DNA from: Paraspadella gotoi
Taxonomy: Eukaryota; Chaetognatha
Assembly: GCA_051294375.1 (NCBI GenBank)
Contig: CM119269.1
Coordinates: forward strand, 6,123,919-6,187,918
Direction: 5' to 3'
DNA: 64,000 nucleotides
Shown: positions 1 to 10,934 of the stretch, one piece after another
Layout of the letters: each line of letters begins with the position of its first letter
Numbering within the stretch: position 1 is the stretch's first letter
Position numbers and translations under genes: made by a program
The notes under the pieces: model-generated
What the model was told of the DNA's origin: nothing
The model's input: only the letters and a program-made list of their open reading frames with translations
Database searches by the model: none

Positions 1-140
1 CGTCTTCCACATTGGACTTCCACATTCGTCTTCCACATTCGCGCCCTGCTGATTCTCGGACGAGTAGCAGGTTATGAAATACTACCGCTACATATCTCCA
101 CGTTACGCTCAAATTATAATCTTCCTTTTTCCGTTTTCGC

Positions 141-181
<41 letters not shown>

Positions 182-241
182 TGTATGATGATGATGATTG
201 ATGATGATGATGATGATGATGATGATGTGATGATTGATGAT
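141..241. repeat. (GAT)n microsatellite, slightly interrupted
   Basis: About 100 bp of ATGATGATG repeats, broken by short variants (GATGGATGTATG, GATTGATG, GTGATG). The interruptions suggest an older tract. Confidence 0.95.
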
Positions 242-270
242 CTCTTTTTATGATTGCGTTTTGACGGACT

Positions 271-483
271 CACTCTCACTCTCTCTCTAAGTCTCTCCCT
301 GTGTCTCTCTCTTTGTCCCTCTCTTCCACGCTATATCTTTCTTTCTCTCCGTATGTAGGAACAAAGGGTAAAAACAGAGTGAATACAAAAAGGTTAAGAG
401 AAACGGAAATAAGTCGTGTGTGTCTCAGTGTCTCTTCTGTTTATTTCTCCCTCACTTTATCTTCTTCTTCTTCTTCTTCTTCT

Positions 484-560
<77 letters not shown>

Positions 561-613
561 TCTCTTTCTCTCTCTCTCACTCTCTCTTTCTTCTCTCTCT
601 CTCACGTCTTCTC
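271..613. repeat. (CT)n / (TTC)n pyrimidine tract
   Basis: Long strand-asymmetric pyrimidine run, nearly pure CT between about 486 and 600 with a TTC block at about 462-485. Ser-Leu repeat open reading frames over it are artefacts of the dinucleotide. Confidence 0.95.
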
Positions 614-1863
614 AATTCTCTCCTCTCTTCTTCAAACAATACAGCGACCCTCCACTTTTTTTTCACTTCGCGTGAAAAACCATTTGACGTCGATTGGAAT
701 CGAAAAAAAAATGGCGTCGAAAGAAGAGATGGAATGATTGCTGCTTGCGACGGACGGTGAAAAAAAAAGTAGGTGCTTGGCTGCTTGGTGAGTCCATAAA
801 TTTTTTTTTCCTCTTCGATTCGCGCGAAGCGTGAAATGGTTTCACTCGTCGTTGGGTCCATAAATTCTCATCGTCAGAGATTTCTGGTTAATCACAATCG
901 TGGTTATATTAAATGTTTAATGTTCAATTGTTCACACGAAATAAACTTTTTTATTGTGCTCATAGTTATTAATTTGATGAAAATATGGTCCCAAACAAGT
1001 ACTGAATGTTGAAGTTATTTTTACATGATTTTTACATTTGTGTCCCTAATTCACAATGATGGTACAAAGCGACAGTAAGGCTCGGGGGGTCTGGACATTG
1101 TAAAGACGATCACCAGACCTGCTGAACCAAAGTGGTTATATATATTTTTTTTAAATCGCTTACTCTATTTTTTTTATCTTTGTCTTTTTATTTCATTTTT
1201 TTCCCTTTTATTTCAACCTTCTTTCATTCTTTCTTTAGCTTAGGTTCTTTTAATATGTTAAGTGCAAAAGACAAAGGATGAAGTCTATTCATTATTCATT
1301 GATTGTCGTTAGCATAATAGTTAGTTATCTTGAGTAGGTTAATGATTATGTACAATACTTAAGTCTCTCTGTTAACACGCAGTAGGGTTTTTTTATATTT
1401 CGTAAGATTTAGACAAACAAAAGGGGAAAAGTTTGACTCCCATTTAAAAAAAAAATACATGAAAGCGGATAAGTCAATCCCCCGGATCATTCATTACCCG
1501 GAGATAAGGTAAGTTGAGATTGAGTGAGTTCCACTTCATTTTCCCTTTCCGCTCCGAACGAAGCATCGAGGGTCCGTTTTCTCCGAGGGCCTGATCTCTC
1601 GCGCTGGGAGATAAACCTCGGGAGAGAGAAGAGAGAAGAAGCCCCTTCGTCGGCGATTCCTGTGCGGGGCGGAGAGGGGGACAAGGGTGGGAGGGGAGAT
1701 TGTTGGGGAGAGATCGAGCGAGGGGGTGTGTGGTTAAGTCGGCGGGAACGGATGAAGATGCCCCGCCAGAGTTCGGCCGAGAGAGGGCAAGGGCGTGGCC
1801 ATTCACTCATTCGACGAGAATCCTTCCTCTTTTTCTTTCTCTCATTTTCTTTTTTGAGTTTTC

Positions 1864-1869
<6 letters not shown>

Positions 1870-1922
<53 letters not shown>
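1870..1922. repeat. (CT)n microsatellite
   Basis: An almost perfect CT run of roughly 50 bp at the end of a GC-rich island. Confidence 0.95.
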
Positions 1923-1924
<2 letters not shown>

Positions 1925-2766
1925 TTGAAAGAAAAAATTGCATGATTGTTAATACATAAATAATACAATTATACAAAGTACATCAGATTATGAATAAAAT
2001 GTTTTAAAGTTATATTTGGAAAAAAAAAAGGTACGAATGACAGAAAATTAATTAATAACGTTGAAAAGTTCTTAAAAGCAGTAAATAGGGTTGCAGTTGT
2101 TCGAATTTTTTATCAAAAGTGTTTTCAGGCCAAAAAGTGCAGTGCATAGAAAATCAATTTCTTACCAGAAACTCAGAAAATAAACTAAACTAAAGACATT
2201 ATATTTGGTGTGTCTAATTTAGAAATGATTCTTATTTTCACTTAACTATGTATTAAAAAATTGAGCACTTTTTTCTATACCATACTTAATATGAGAAAAA
2301 CTACTAGATGTTCAAGAGATACAAATCAAGAATAAGTTAAGAACGTGCTGTCACTCAGCCAAAATCGGGTAGAGACTTAGAGCGAAGCGAAAATCTTTCC
2401 TATGTTTATGTTCTTCCAAGTTCAAAGTAATATTTTAGTTTTAAAGTTAAATATTTTTGGACTTTGTGACACTTATAAATTTTTTCTTTAATTTGCAGCA
2501 AAAACTGAAAAAAAAATTAGAAAGGAATCGAAAACCATGAAATTGTATTCTCATTCATAAATTAAAATAAAATATTTGTTCTTTCGTTGCGTTTAAGATT
2601 AGAAAAGATTAGATTAGAAAACGTAAAATAATAAACTTCTCTTACGTTTTCTAAATAAAATAGTTTGAAAATAATTGACTTTCAGTAATGACAATGAATC
2701 GCTAAAATAATTATCCATCTCTCTCGTCATTTATCACATAAAAAACTATTCTTTCGCCAAAAGAGA

Positions 2767-5390
2767 ATGATCTCTTACCGACTCGTTCGTCGATTAACAT
2801 CGTGCATCCCAATTCTTTCTCTCTTCCTTTTCTTCCTTTTTCTTTTTTACAACTTCTACGCGAAACGACATCTGACGGATTCAAATTGGTTGGTTAAACC
2901 CGACTCCGTCGACGCCTCGATCCCAATGGCGCCTAAAGAAGAAGCTCGGCCAATCGACAAGCCCGAGGCGAAGGGTCCCCGCAAGCTGGTCCTCTTTTGG
3001 CCAGGATTTCCTTCGACGACCCGCTCCAAACCACAGCAACAACAACGACCGTCCACGTGGCGTCCTTTCGCCGATCCCCGTTGCCAGGAGACGCGATGCG
3101 ACGCGACCGACGATCGACTTCGATGGAAAGAAGCCGACGCCGTGGTCGTCTCTGTGGCTGACGTCCGCAGGTGAGAGGGCATGGGGATTGGAGAGAATGG
3201 GCATGGAGAGTATGGGCATGGAGATTGAAGAGAATGGGCGTTGCCGGGTTAGTTCGCGCGTTGGGAAATTTTGGCTCTTCAGTTGTTTCTCGAAGGGTAA
3301 GTTTCCAGTAGCTGGGAATGGAACCTAAAAAGTCCAACAGTTTGGAGTCTGTTGTGATATGTCTGACTCACTTTGAATTTAAGTTTTCTCATTTGAGCAT
3401 TATCCTCTCATGGTAATGGTCCGAGTAATGTTGCTGATAGGGTCAACAATCAGAGAACAGCCAACACCGAAAATTCACAAACAACATACCTACTAATAAC
3501 TTGAACAACATTTAACGACGACAACAACAACAAGAACGCAGAGATTTAACAAAAATCAATCTCAGGAAATGGTCGGTCCGATCCTTGGCCCCTGGATACG
3601 ACCTCCCGCCGTCGAAACCCAAAAGTCAACCTTGGATTTTGTTCAGCCGCGAATCTCCTTATCAAACCTTTGGCGGCGACGACGGCGTCGGCGACGATGA
3701 CGGCGCCGATGACGCCGGCGATGTCGAAGACGACGACGACGGCGGCGGCGACCGCTTGAACAACGTCTTCAATTGGTCCATGACTTATCGGAAGGACAGC
3801 GACATCCCAGTTCCATTCGGAAGGACGAAGNNNNNNNNNNGAAGGGAAGAACAGGAGGAAGAGGAAACGACGAAAAGTTTGACTGGACATCGAACAAGTA
3901 CCGCCTGTTGGGCCGCCTGATACCCGACTGTTCGGATGGAATCAACGCCGGGTCCTCGAACCGCGACGTGTACATCAAACGTCTCGACACCCGCGTCGGC
4001 GTCGACGACGTCGGCGAATGCGGCGCCAAGCGGCGCTGCTCGTTGGCGGAAGGCGCCGCTTGTCTAGCGGAAGCGGCGCGACCTTACAAGTTCCTCCTGG
4101 CTTTCGAGGTCAGAAGTCGCGGGGGCTTTGGTTTTCTTTTTTTTTTTTATTAATTTATTAAAATTGGTTACCCCAATCTATTACTTGAGTTAAGGGAGTG
4201 GTCCTTTTGGACAATTAAAATAGTTTAAAAATATTAAATCTTGAAGCTAATAAAGTAAAATATATATGGGTTGTACCAATTTCATAAAGTAATATTACAA
4301 ACTGTTAAAGATTTTAGATTGAAAGCCTGCTATGTTATTATTTTGTAACCTCCCTTAACAAAGCTCCAAAGACAGGGGTAAGATTGTTTATTTATAGAAA
4401 ATTTGTATATATGTATATTATGGCAACAGCCGGGTTGCCTGTGATGCCCATTGGGATGGGGCATCTCACTGTTGGCTTTGGGGGCTACCGACCCTCAGTG
4501 ACGCCTCCAGTCACTGGCGCGGTTACCCTAGGACGGTCTCGCTTTGCCAACGCAGAGGGAAGTCGTTAGGACTGTGGATGGAACACTACGCCTGGGATGA
4601 TTTATTCCCCCTCTGAGCCAATGGATTTGGCTGTAGGATGGTGGACGTGAGGCGGTGTGAATATACCGCCACAATATACCAATTTCTTACAAACTTATGA
4701 ATTATTAAATTTGAGAAAGTGTATAATAAATAAATAAAATAATCAATAAATTCATTAATACATTAATCATGCAATGTATAAATTGTTTTATGTATTTCTA
4801 AAATTATCCATATCTTTTCTGAGGACGTCCTGTGCCAAGACTTGACCACGAAGGCGTTCTGGTGGGTGTTATCGCGGACGACCGCCGTGCCGGTGGTGTT
4901 CGGAGAGGCGAACTACGCCGCCGACGCACCTCCGAACTCATTCGTCGACGCCCGCAAGTTGAGACCGGAGGACTTGGCCAAGGTTATTTTTAAAAAGTCA
5001 TTAAATAATTAATCATAAAATAATCTCTTTGTGGTGTGAATAAAATATCATGTTTGTTGACTTTGTTTGATAAAAAGAAAAAAATAATCAAGGAAACAGT
5101 TTAACGCTCTCGGTACTATGTAATATGTATATTTAGAATTATTATTAAAAATCCATCAGGAAAAACCTTTTCATTGACTTTGCCTTCAGTTTCTCCTCAA
5201 ACTGGAGTCGGACAACGAAGCCTACGCCGAGCTACACGCCTGGCGAAAAGACTGGGAGATCGTCGACGATCCACTTGGCCAAGGATTCTGCCAACTCTGC
5301 GCCGACTTGCATCGAAATGGAAAGCCCAAGTGGATCGTGAACTTTAAGGATTTCTGGTCGGTGGAGAGAGATTGTGGGGATGGGATGTAA
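2767..5390 (+). CDS. Alpha-1,3-fucosyltransferase (GT10 family), Golgi
   Basis: Transfers fucose from GDP-fucose to N-acetylglucosamine in glycans in the Golgi lumen. Predicted exons: 2767-3170, 3566-4108 (containing a 10-N gap), 4824-4982, 5190-5390; phases agree at each junction. The protein is about 435 aa: a short cytoplasmic N-terminus, a signal-anchor helix at about residues 11-30 (type II topology), a stem, then the catalytic domain. Family hallmarks seen are NWSMTYRKDSDIPVPFGR before the gap, YKFLLAFE then LCQDLTTKAFWW, and PVVFGEANYAADAPPNSFVD. A run of Asp/Gly (about 3671-3760) is inserted between the first catalytic block and NWSMTY, which is unusual. The reading frame before and after the N gap differs, so the true gap is not exactly 10 bases. 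The exact specificity (core versus Lewis-type) cannot be read from sequence. Confidence 0.93.
3831..3840. other. Assembly gap (10 N) inside the fucosyltransferase
   Basis: Ten N bases within exon 2. Conserved sequence continues on both sides but in different frames, so the number of missing bases is not a multiple of three relative to 10. The gene is therefore probably intact, with sequence missing from the assembly. Confidence 0.98.
4160..4395 (-). repeat. Interspersed repeat family R1, copy 1 (reverse)
   Basis: The reverse complement matches the pair at 7319-7799 and the copy at 35525-35745. Shared pieces are the block GAAATTGGTACAACC, a segment around CATAGCAGG..CTTTCAATC, and GACCACTCCCTTAA. 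The copy is diverged and sits in intron 2 of the fucosyltransferase. Confidence 0.75.
4425..4668 (-). repeat. SINE copy A (reverse), shared central domain
   Basis: Nearly identical in reverse complement to 58383-58590 over about 170 bp, including GATGCCCATTGGGATG and GGGGGCTACCGACCCTCAG. It shares the block around CCTCAGTGACGCCTCCAGTCACTGG with the copies at 13470 and 24245. It lies in intron 2 of the fucosyltransferase, right after the R1 copy. Confidence 0.85.
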
Positions 5391-6421
5391 AAGGTTTAAT
5401 TCTTCATTGGAGAGAGGTAATAAAAAGAGTTATATTGTGGAAATTAAATGAGACGAGGTTCAGATCGAGAAATATTTATTCTCCAACAAGTAAAAATGCT
5501 AAGTCTAAAACAGTAAACAATAACTTTACAAAGGAACCGTGGTGACAGAGAGTGAGAGAGAGAGGTGAGGTCGCGTGTTGTTGTTGCCACAATATCAATG
5601 TTTCTGTTGTACTGAAATTTCTAAGAGGCAATATTCAACAATTCAGTAAAATATAAAAGTTTATATTAATTTTTAAAAAAGTTTTAAAACTTTATACATC
5701 TATTTTTGAGGGTAAATTAAATTTAATTAATTCGTTTTTTTTTCTCTCGCTCCGTTCAACAATGTTAATCATTAGAGATCGCAACGTGCAAACATTACTG
5801 CTTTTTTTTATTAAGGATTATTAAAAACTTATGATAACTACGAACTGATAATAAAGAAAGAATGAGTCAGAAGCGATAAAGGACGAGCGGAGAAATGATA
5901 ATTCTTCATGGACGACGTCATCCCGACGGAGAAGAAGAAAATTTTGAGGCTAAAAATAGAATATGAGAGGTGGGGGATTGGTCGCCGGACGGAAGGAAAA
6001 GAGAGGGCGGGAAGGAGGGCGGGTGGAGGAAGAGGAAGAGGAAGGGAAGAAGATTTATTTTAAAAAAATTAATACTGTAATCTTGAATGGACAAAAGAAA
6101 AATCAAATGGAAAGTGAAAATTTATCTGTTGAGGTTTAAAGGAAAGCAAGAATTGTATAAAAGGAGAAAAGAAAGAAAGAAAGAAGAAAGGGAGGGACGA
6201 CAAAAAAAAAGCAATAGATAGGACAGGAGAGGATGGGAAGCGAAGAAGAAGATAAGAAGAAAGAAAAATAGGGAAAAAAAGAGAGGAAAAAAGAAAAGAG
6301 AGGAAAAAAAAAGGAAGTCTTGAGTGGTCAATAGAGAAAAGAAGAAGATAAAAGGAGGAAGAGCGGAGAATGGAAGATAGCAGGCAAGGGGGTCGTAATG
6401 AGGAGGAGAAGGAGGAATACT

Positions 6422-6488
<67 letters not shown>

Positions 6489-7241
6489 TCTCGGCCCGGT
6501 CACAAAGTCACGATCGGGCAATGAGCCGTGTGATCTTCGTCGGAGCGAATCGCTGTTTAGGCAAACGTGAATTCGAACGAAAACGATTTTCGAGCGAAAA
6601 ACTCTTTCTGTTTTTTTTTGTTTTTTGTTGTTTTTTTGTTGTTTTTTTTTCTCATCATTTCTTAGAAATGCATTAATGTCGTTTGAATACTGATTTTTCC
6701 CTTTTTTTGATTTATCTCTCCGACTAGTAATTCTGGGTCAAAAGATAGATTACCTGAGTAGTAGCTTCACAGAAAAGAATTCCATTCACTTTAAATTTTT
6801 AGGAAAGATTTTATGTCCCGAATTCGATGAAAATATAAAAACTAAAAATACTTAAGAATGAAATTTTCTATTCATATTCGTTTTGTTTGGCCAAATAAAA
6901 ATATGCATCTCCGCAGATGTTAACTAAATGAAACACCAAAAATACTAAACGACGTATCTTTTATTGTGCTAGTATTGACGTTATAAGTCTTGAGCAATAA
7001 CCGCAGCCCAGTCGGAAAAACTAGCGATCTGTGAATAAAAATTCACATACTAAAAATGCACTTACTAAAATGTTAATGAAAAAATGTTAATATTATGTTT
7101 TTGCGAACCGACTAACAGTAATACGATGATAGTAAAAAAAAAATCACAATTCTAAACTAAAATTGAGACTCACGTTCGGCGACATTTAAATCTTAACTCG
7201 AGGATCGATTTCGATTTTTTACAAAAATAAAACCAAAAAAA
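5391..7241. other. Intergenic, purine-rich block and (GA)n tract
   Basis: Between the fucosyltransferase stop and the secreted-peptide gene. A likely poly(A) signal (AATAAA-like) lies at about 5419. 5930-6420 is strongly purine-rich (A/G) and runs into the (GA)n repeat. No coding exon was recognised. Confidence 0.6.
6422..6485. repeat. (GA)n microsatellite
   Basis: A pure GA run of about 63 bp. Confidence 0.97.
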
Positions 7242-9212
7242 ATGCGATTCATTCACGTGATTTTATTTATTTTCTTCGTCGTCTTTTCAACACAAGGTCA
7301 AGGTATAGTGTAATTTTAAATATGAAATTGGTACAACCAATATAAAAATTATCATCTTAATCTTATATCTTGCCCCTGACTTTGGACAGGCTTTGGTGGT
7401 TTAAGGCCTCCATCACTCTTACAAGATAATGACATTAAGACTCTCTCACAGTCTCGTTTATTCACTCCCAGAGTACCTGGCTTCCCTATCAATGAAGTGG
7501 TATAATATTCAAAGAATGTTTCAATTGTATGAAAAGACCACTCCCTTAAGTATTAGATCGGGGAATACTTATTGTACTCCGCACTAGCATCTAAATACAA
7601 GGAGCTGAATTTTATGAAATTGGTACAACCAATATAAAAATTATCCATTCATTTAATAAATAAGCTATCTTGCCCCTGACTTTGGACAGGCTTTGGTGGT
7701 TTAAGGCCTCCATCACTCTTACAAGATAATGACATAGCAGGTCCCTGCAAGCTTTCAATCAAGACTCTCTCTCACAGTCTCGTTTATTCACTCCCAGAAT
7801 GTAATTTTACTTTAACCCTCTATTTCAAGAAGATAACACTAACAACTCTCTCCCATTAATAATATTATATTTTCAGATTTAGATTATCAAAAACCAAAAT
7901 TAGTCAAATAATAAAAATAAAAAATATATAGAATTTGTAATAAATAATTTTAATTAATATTATAAAATCTAAAACTTATAATAGTGAAACAAGTAATTTC
8001 ATAATTTTCAAATTGGCTGATTTGAGAACGGGGGGCTAATTAGATTTTGCCTAAGAGGGCAAATAATGAGTCGTTGTTTTGCAGAAGACGACATCGAGAA
8101 GCCAAGGCCATGGCGTATCGATGACCGGATCGATGACCGGATCGATGACCGGATCGATGACCGGATCGATGACCGGATCGATGGCCGGATCGATAGCCAT
8201 TTCGATGGCCGGATCGATGGCCGGATCAAAGGCCTAAATCAGACGGAGCTCGAGAAGATTTGGCTAAGAATTCTGGACAAATATCTTGAAGAGAAATTTG
8301 AAAAGGAAATCGAAGTTGAGGTAAATTTTTTGAAATCAGGAGAAATCAATATTTATTAGAATTACTTAATTCTCGTTGAATGAGCTTATTGCTGCTTACA
8401 AATCCCCAGAAACGGAAGCCTCTTGGATGGGACGATCAAGAACCGATCATCAGTTGCCGGTTAAACTCGTTGTGGGCTTGCAGCGAACTCGCCAAAATAA
8501 ATCCCTCCCGAGTTTGCTTAAATTATAAACAAAGGTGACGTGGCCTACTCAATAGTTATAAAAGATATACAAGTATAGTCTATTATAAGATATAAATTGT
8601 GTAAATTCAGTTTCGTTGCGTTTATATTTAGGATAACGAAGGCTTATCAGCGCAAATTAATTATTCTAAAGATATTTAAAAATTATGGTAAAAATTACGA
8701 TTTGTATTTCAATCCACCTCTCCAAGTCACGGTGCTCTAACTTCGAATAATGTTTGTTAAGGGGGCATGGGTTTTTCCATGCTAATTATTACGAATTAAG
8801 GTAATAATGTTTCTGACGCTCGAAACAAAACTCGCCAAATTATTAAAATGCATCAATTGAATAACATTAATATGAAAGGAAGATAGTAGTATCCCACTAA
8901 CCTACTATCCTACATTATTCCTTGGAATAATGCGATTACAAACCAGATGTTATTCTTATGTTAAACGAATCACAAATCGAAGATCACTGATTTTAATACA
9001 TTTTTTACCAAAGATGTCAAAGAATCTGCGACGAACGTTACCCCGAGATTAAACCGTCCTCGGGATGTCTTCGGGGAGACCTTTCTCAGTTCTGTCCCTA
9101 CCACGCCCTCAGAAATGGAATGGACGGCGACAAACGTTTCTGTGGCAAGGTCAAAAACAGAAAACATTGTTGTTACTCTTGTAGCAAATATACCACAACT
9201 CCGAAGACATGA
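7242..9212 (+). CDS. Secreted Cys-rich precursor with RIDD repeats, ShKT-like (novel)
   Basis: Four exons join in phase: 7242-7302, 8085-8320, 8410-8534, 9014-9212 (206 aa). Residues 1-20 are a clear signal peptide (MRFIHVILFIFFVVFSTQGQ). Residues about 28-66 are a tetrapeptide repeat (RIDD, RIDG, RIDS variants) encoded by a 12-bp DNA repeat. A charged segment (KYLEEKFEKEIEVE) follows. At the exon 2/3 junction (residue about 99) the sequence E-K-R-K gives a possible dibasic processing site. The C-terminal ~90 residues hold 11 cysteines, with a CxxxC pair (CQRIC) and a terminal CCxxC (CCYSC). The spacing resembles ShKT or PLAC modules, but neither fits fully. The role is unknown: ShKT-like modules occur in extracellular enzymes, channel-blocking peptides and matrix proteins, and no function can be assigned. 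Intron 1 contains two R1 repeat copies. The gene structure is well supported; the family assignment is weak. Confidence 0.72.
7319..7612 (+). repeat. Interspersed repeat family R1, copy 2
   Basis: Begins TATGAAATTGGTACAACCAA and is followed directly by a second copy beginning with the same bases. It contains CTTGCCCCTGACTTTGGACA, GGTTTAAGGCCTCCATCACT and, at its end, a GACCACTCCCTTAAGTATTA block that the next copy lacks. It lies in intron 1 of the secreted-peptide gene. Confidence 0.9.
7613..7799 (+). repeat. Interspersed repeat family R1, copy 3 (tandem)
   Basis: Direct repeat of the preceding unit, almost identical over about 150 bp, but carrying the segment CATAGCAGGTCCCTGCAAGC that copy 2 lacks. 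It ends after CACTCCCAGAATG. Confidence 0.9.
8116..8228 (+). repeat. 12-bp coding tandem repeat (CGATGACCGGAT)
   Basis: About nine units of CGATGACCGGAT and variants, lying wholly inside exon 2 of the secreted precursor and in frame, giving Arg-Ile-Asp-Asp repeats. The first units are identical; later ones vary at the fourth residue (G or S). Confidence 0.95.
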
Positions 9213-9703
9213 ATTCATTTTCTCGAAGTTAAAAAATAAAAAAAACCAGAAATACTATTGGTTTTGTTTTTTATATCAATATATTACTGTTATTTTGTTT
9301 TCTTTCATCAGTTTTAAATGTAATAATTTAAGAGTAATTTAAAATAAAGATTTCATCCATTTTTAGTCTTTCCTTGAATATAATAAAATCGATTAAAATA
9401 CGTCGTTGATCGGGTCATCTATTTTTACATTTGATTACATTGAAGCACAACAACTCCGGGTTCTAAACCTTGAAAACGACTTGAAAAGAACGAAAAGGTA
9501 ATCACACTTTCGTTCTCACCATTCGGACAAAAGGCCGAACTCACATCACTTAACTCAAATTTTAGTCAAGGTCGGTTGAGGCCAAATTTTATTTTGTTAG
9601 TTGAACGAATTAAAAAAATATTAAAATTTCCAAACTAAAAACTTATTTTCCTCTTCCCCTCCCAATCTCAAATGACCACGTGACCAGTTTTGTAAATCGT
9701 CAG

Positions 9704-9739
9704 AATTTGACAGCTTTTGACTCAAAAGCTGTCAAAATT
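9704..9739. other. Short perfect hairpin
   Basis: Arms AATTTGACAGCTTTT and AAAAGCTGTCAAAATT around a 5-bp loop. It could be a remnant of an inverted-repeat element; no function is inferred. Confidence 0.7.
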
Positions 9740-10151
9740 ATAAAATAATATTAATTCGGTTGTCTGGATTCCTTCTGAACCCAATACAATACAATACGAT
9801 ATTGTTGACATTAGATTGAGTTTTAACGTCTTCGTATTTTTCGTGATTACTGCCTTTCCCAAATTTCCGATTCATTAAAAATCGTGAAATTTTCCCATTT
9901 TTACATTCACACTCGTTTATTAAAGTGACGTTCGACTCCCCTTAAGCTGGACTCGAATTTATGTTCCCTTTAAACCCCCAACTGTTCCGTCGGTTCGACT
10001 CCATTCATTCCGCGGTTTCAATTCATCTGCATAAAAATTTCACAGCGACGAAGACTCACGTGAGACGAGGGAGGGATTCACAGGAGACTTGGACGCTTTT
10101 CTTCGATTGTGAATAAAAAGCTGAGAAGATCGTTGGAGCGAAAAACCATCA

Positions 10152-10183
<32 letters not shown>

Positions 10184-10878
10184 TCCGTCGCTTTGTATAT
10201 TCCGCCAATAAAACGGATCGCGGGAGAAAAAATTAACGTTAATTGAATGAAGTGAAGAAAATGATTATCATAATGAGACGGCCAGTGGATGGCGGCCAGG
10301 CGGTGGCGGCGGCGGCGGCTGCCATCCGCGTTCGGCTGCGAAGCGTAACCGCGTCTTTAACAATCTATCGCGGTTTTCCTCACACCATGAGCTTCGCTCA
10401 CCATACATCATCACGTGAAGGCGCCGTCCCTTCGCTCTACTTTTTTTTCTCCTTTTATTTTTCTCTTCTTTTTTTTTTTCTTTTCTTTCTCTTCTTATCT
10501 TTTTCTCTCTTCTTTTCTATTCTTCTCTTGTTCGATTTTCTTTGGAGAGTTCCTCTGGAATTCCTAACATCGTCGATCCACACGTTATTTTCTACTTTTT
10601 TATTCCTTTAATGTTTTTTACTCTTTTACGAAGTCAAAGACTATCACAATCTCACATCAGAAACCGAGGGCAGATAATATTTTTAACCTCGTGTTGTGTG
10701 GATGCTCCCTCTATTTTTAGAAGACAACACTAACATCCCTGTCTTTATAAAACAAATATATTAAGTAAAACTGATGAATATATTTAAAATATTTAAAGTA
10801 TATTTAACTTTATAGAATTGTTTTTAATTTAGTTTAATTTAGTTTTCTCCTTGTTCTCTCTTTTCTTTTTCTCCGATT

Positions 10879-10934
10879 CCTCCTCACTCCTCACTCCTCA
10901 CTCCTCACTCCTCACTCCTCACTCCTCACTCCTC
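10879..10934. repeat. 7-bp tandem repeat (TCCTCAC)n
   Basis: About eight near-perfect units of TCCTCAC. Confidence 0.95.

Larger units (their letters stand above)
1..2766. other. Gene-poor flank, no supported gene
   Basis: No exon structure I trust is visible here. The stretch is AT-rich with a (GAT)n tract, a large (CT)n tract, a GC-richer island around 1540-1800 that ends in another (CT)n run, and then AT-rich sequence up to the fucosyltransferase start. Open frames over the CT tracts are Ser/Leu repeats and those over the GC-rich island are Arg/Gly/Ser-rich in every frame, as expected of biased sequence. The island could be a CpG-type promoter, but nothing downstream connects to it. Confidence 0.6.

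Noticed and set aside
141-241. CRISPR-like array
   Set aside because: A plain trinucleotide microsatellite with no spacers, in a eukaryotic genome.
301-760. Overlapping Ser/Leu-rich open frames
   Set aside because: They are translations of the (CT)n tract in three frames; no splice or start context.
1474-1928. Long open frames on both strands over the GC-rich island
   Set aside because: Open on both strands with biased Arg/Gly/Ser/Pro composition; stops are rare because of base composition, and no homology is visible.
6069-6570. Poly-Ser/Leu frame (-) and poly-Glu/Arg frame (+)
   Set aside because: Produced by the purine-rich block and the (GA)n tract.
10243-10611. 122-codon frame with poly-Ala and a Phe-rich hydrophobic end
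   Set aside because: The hydrophobic end is a T-rich pyrimidine tract; no splice sites or recognisable domain.
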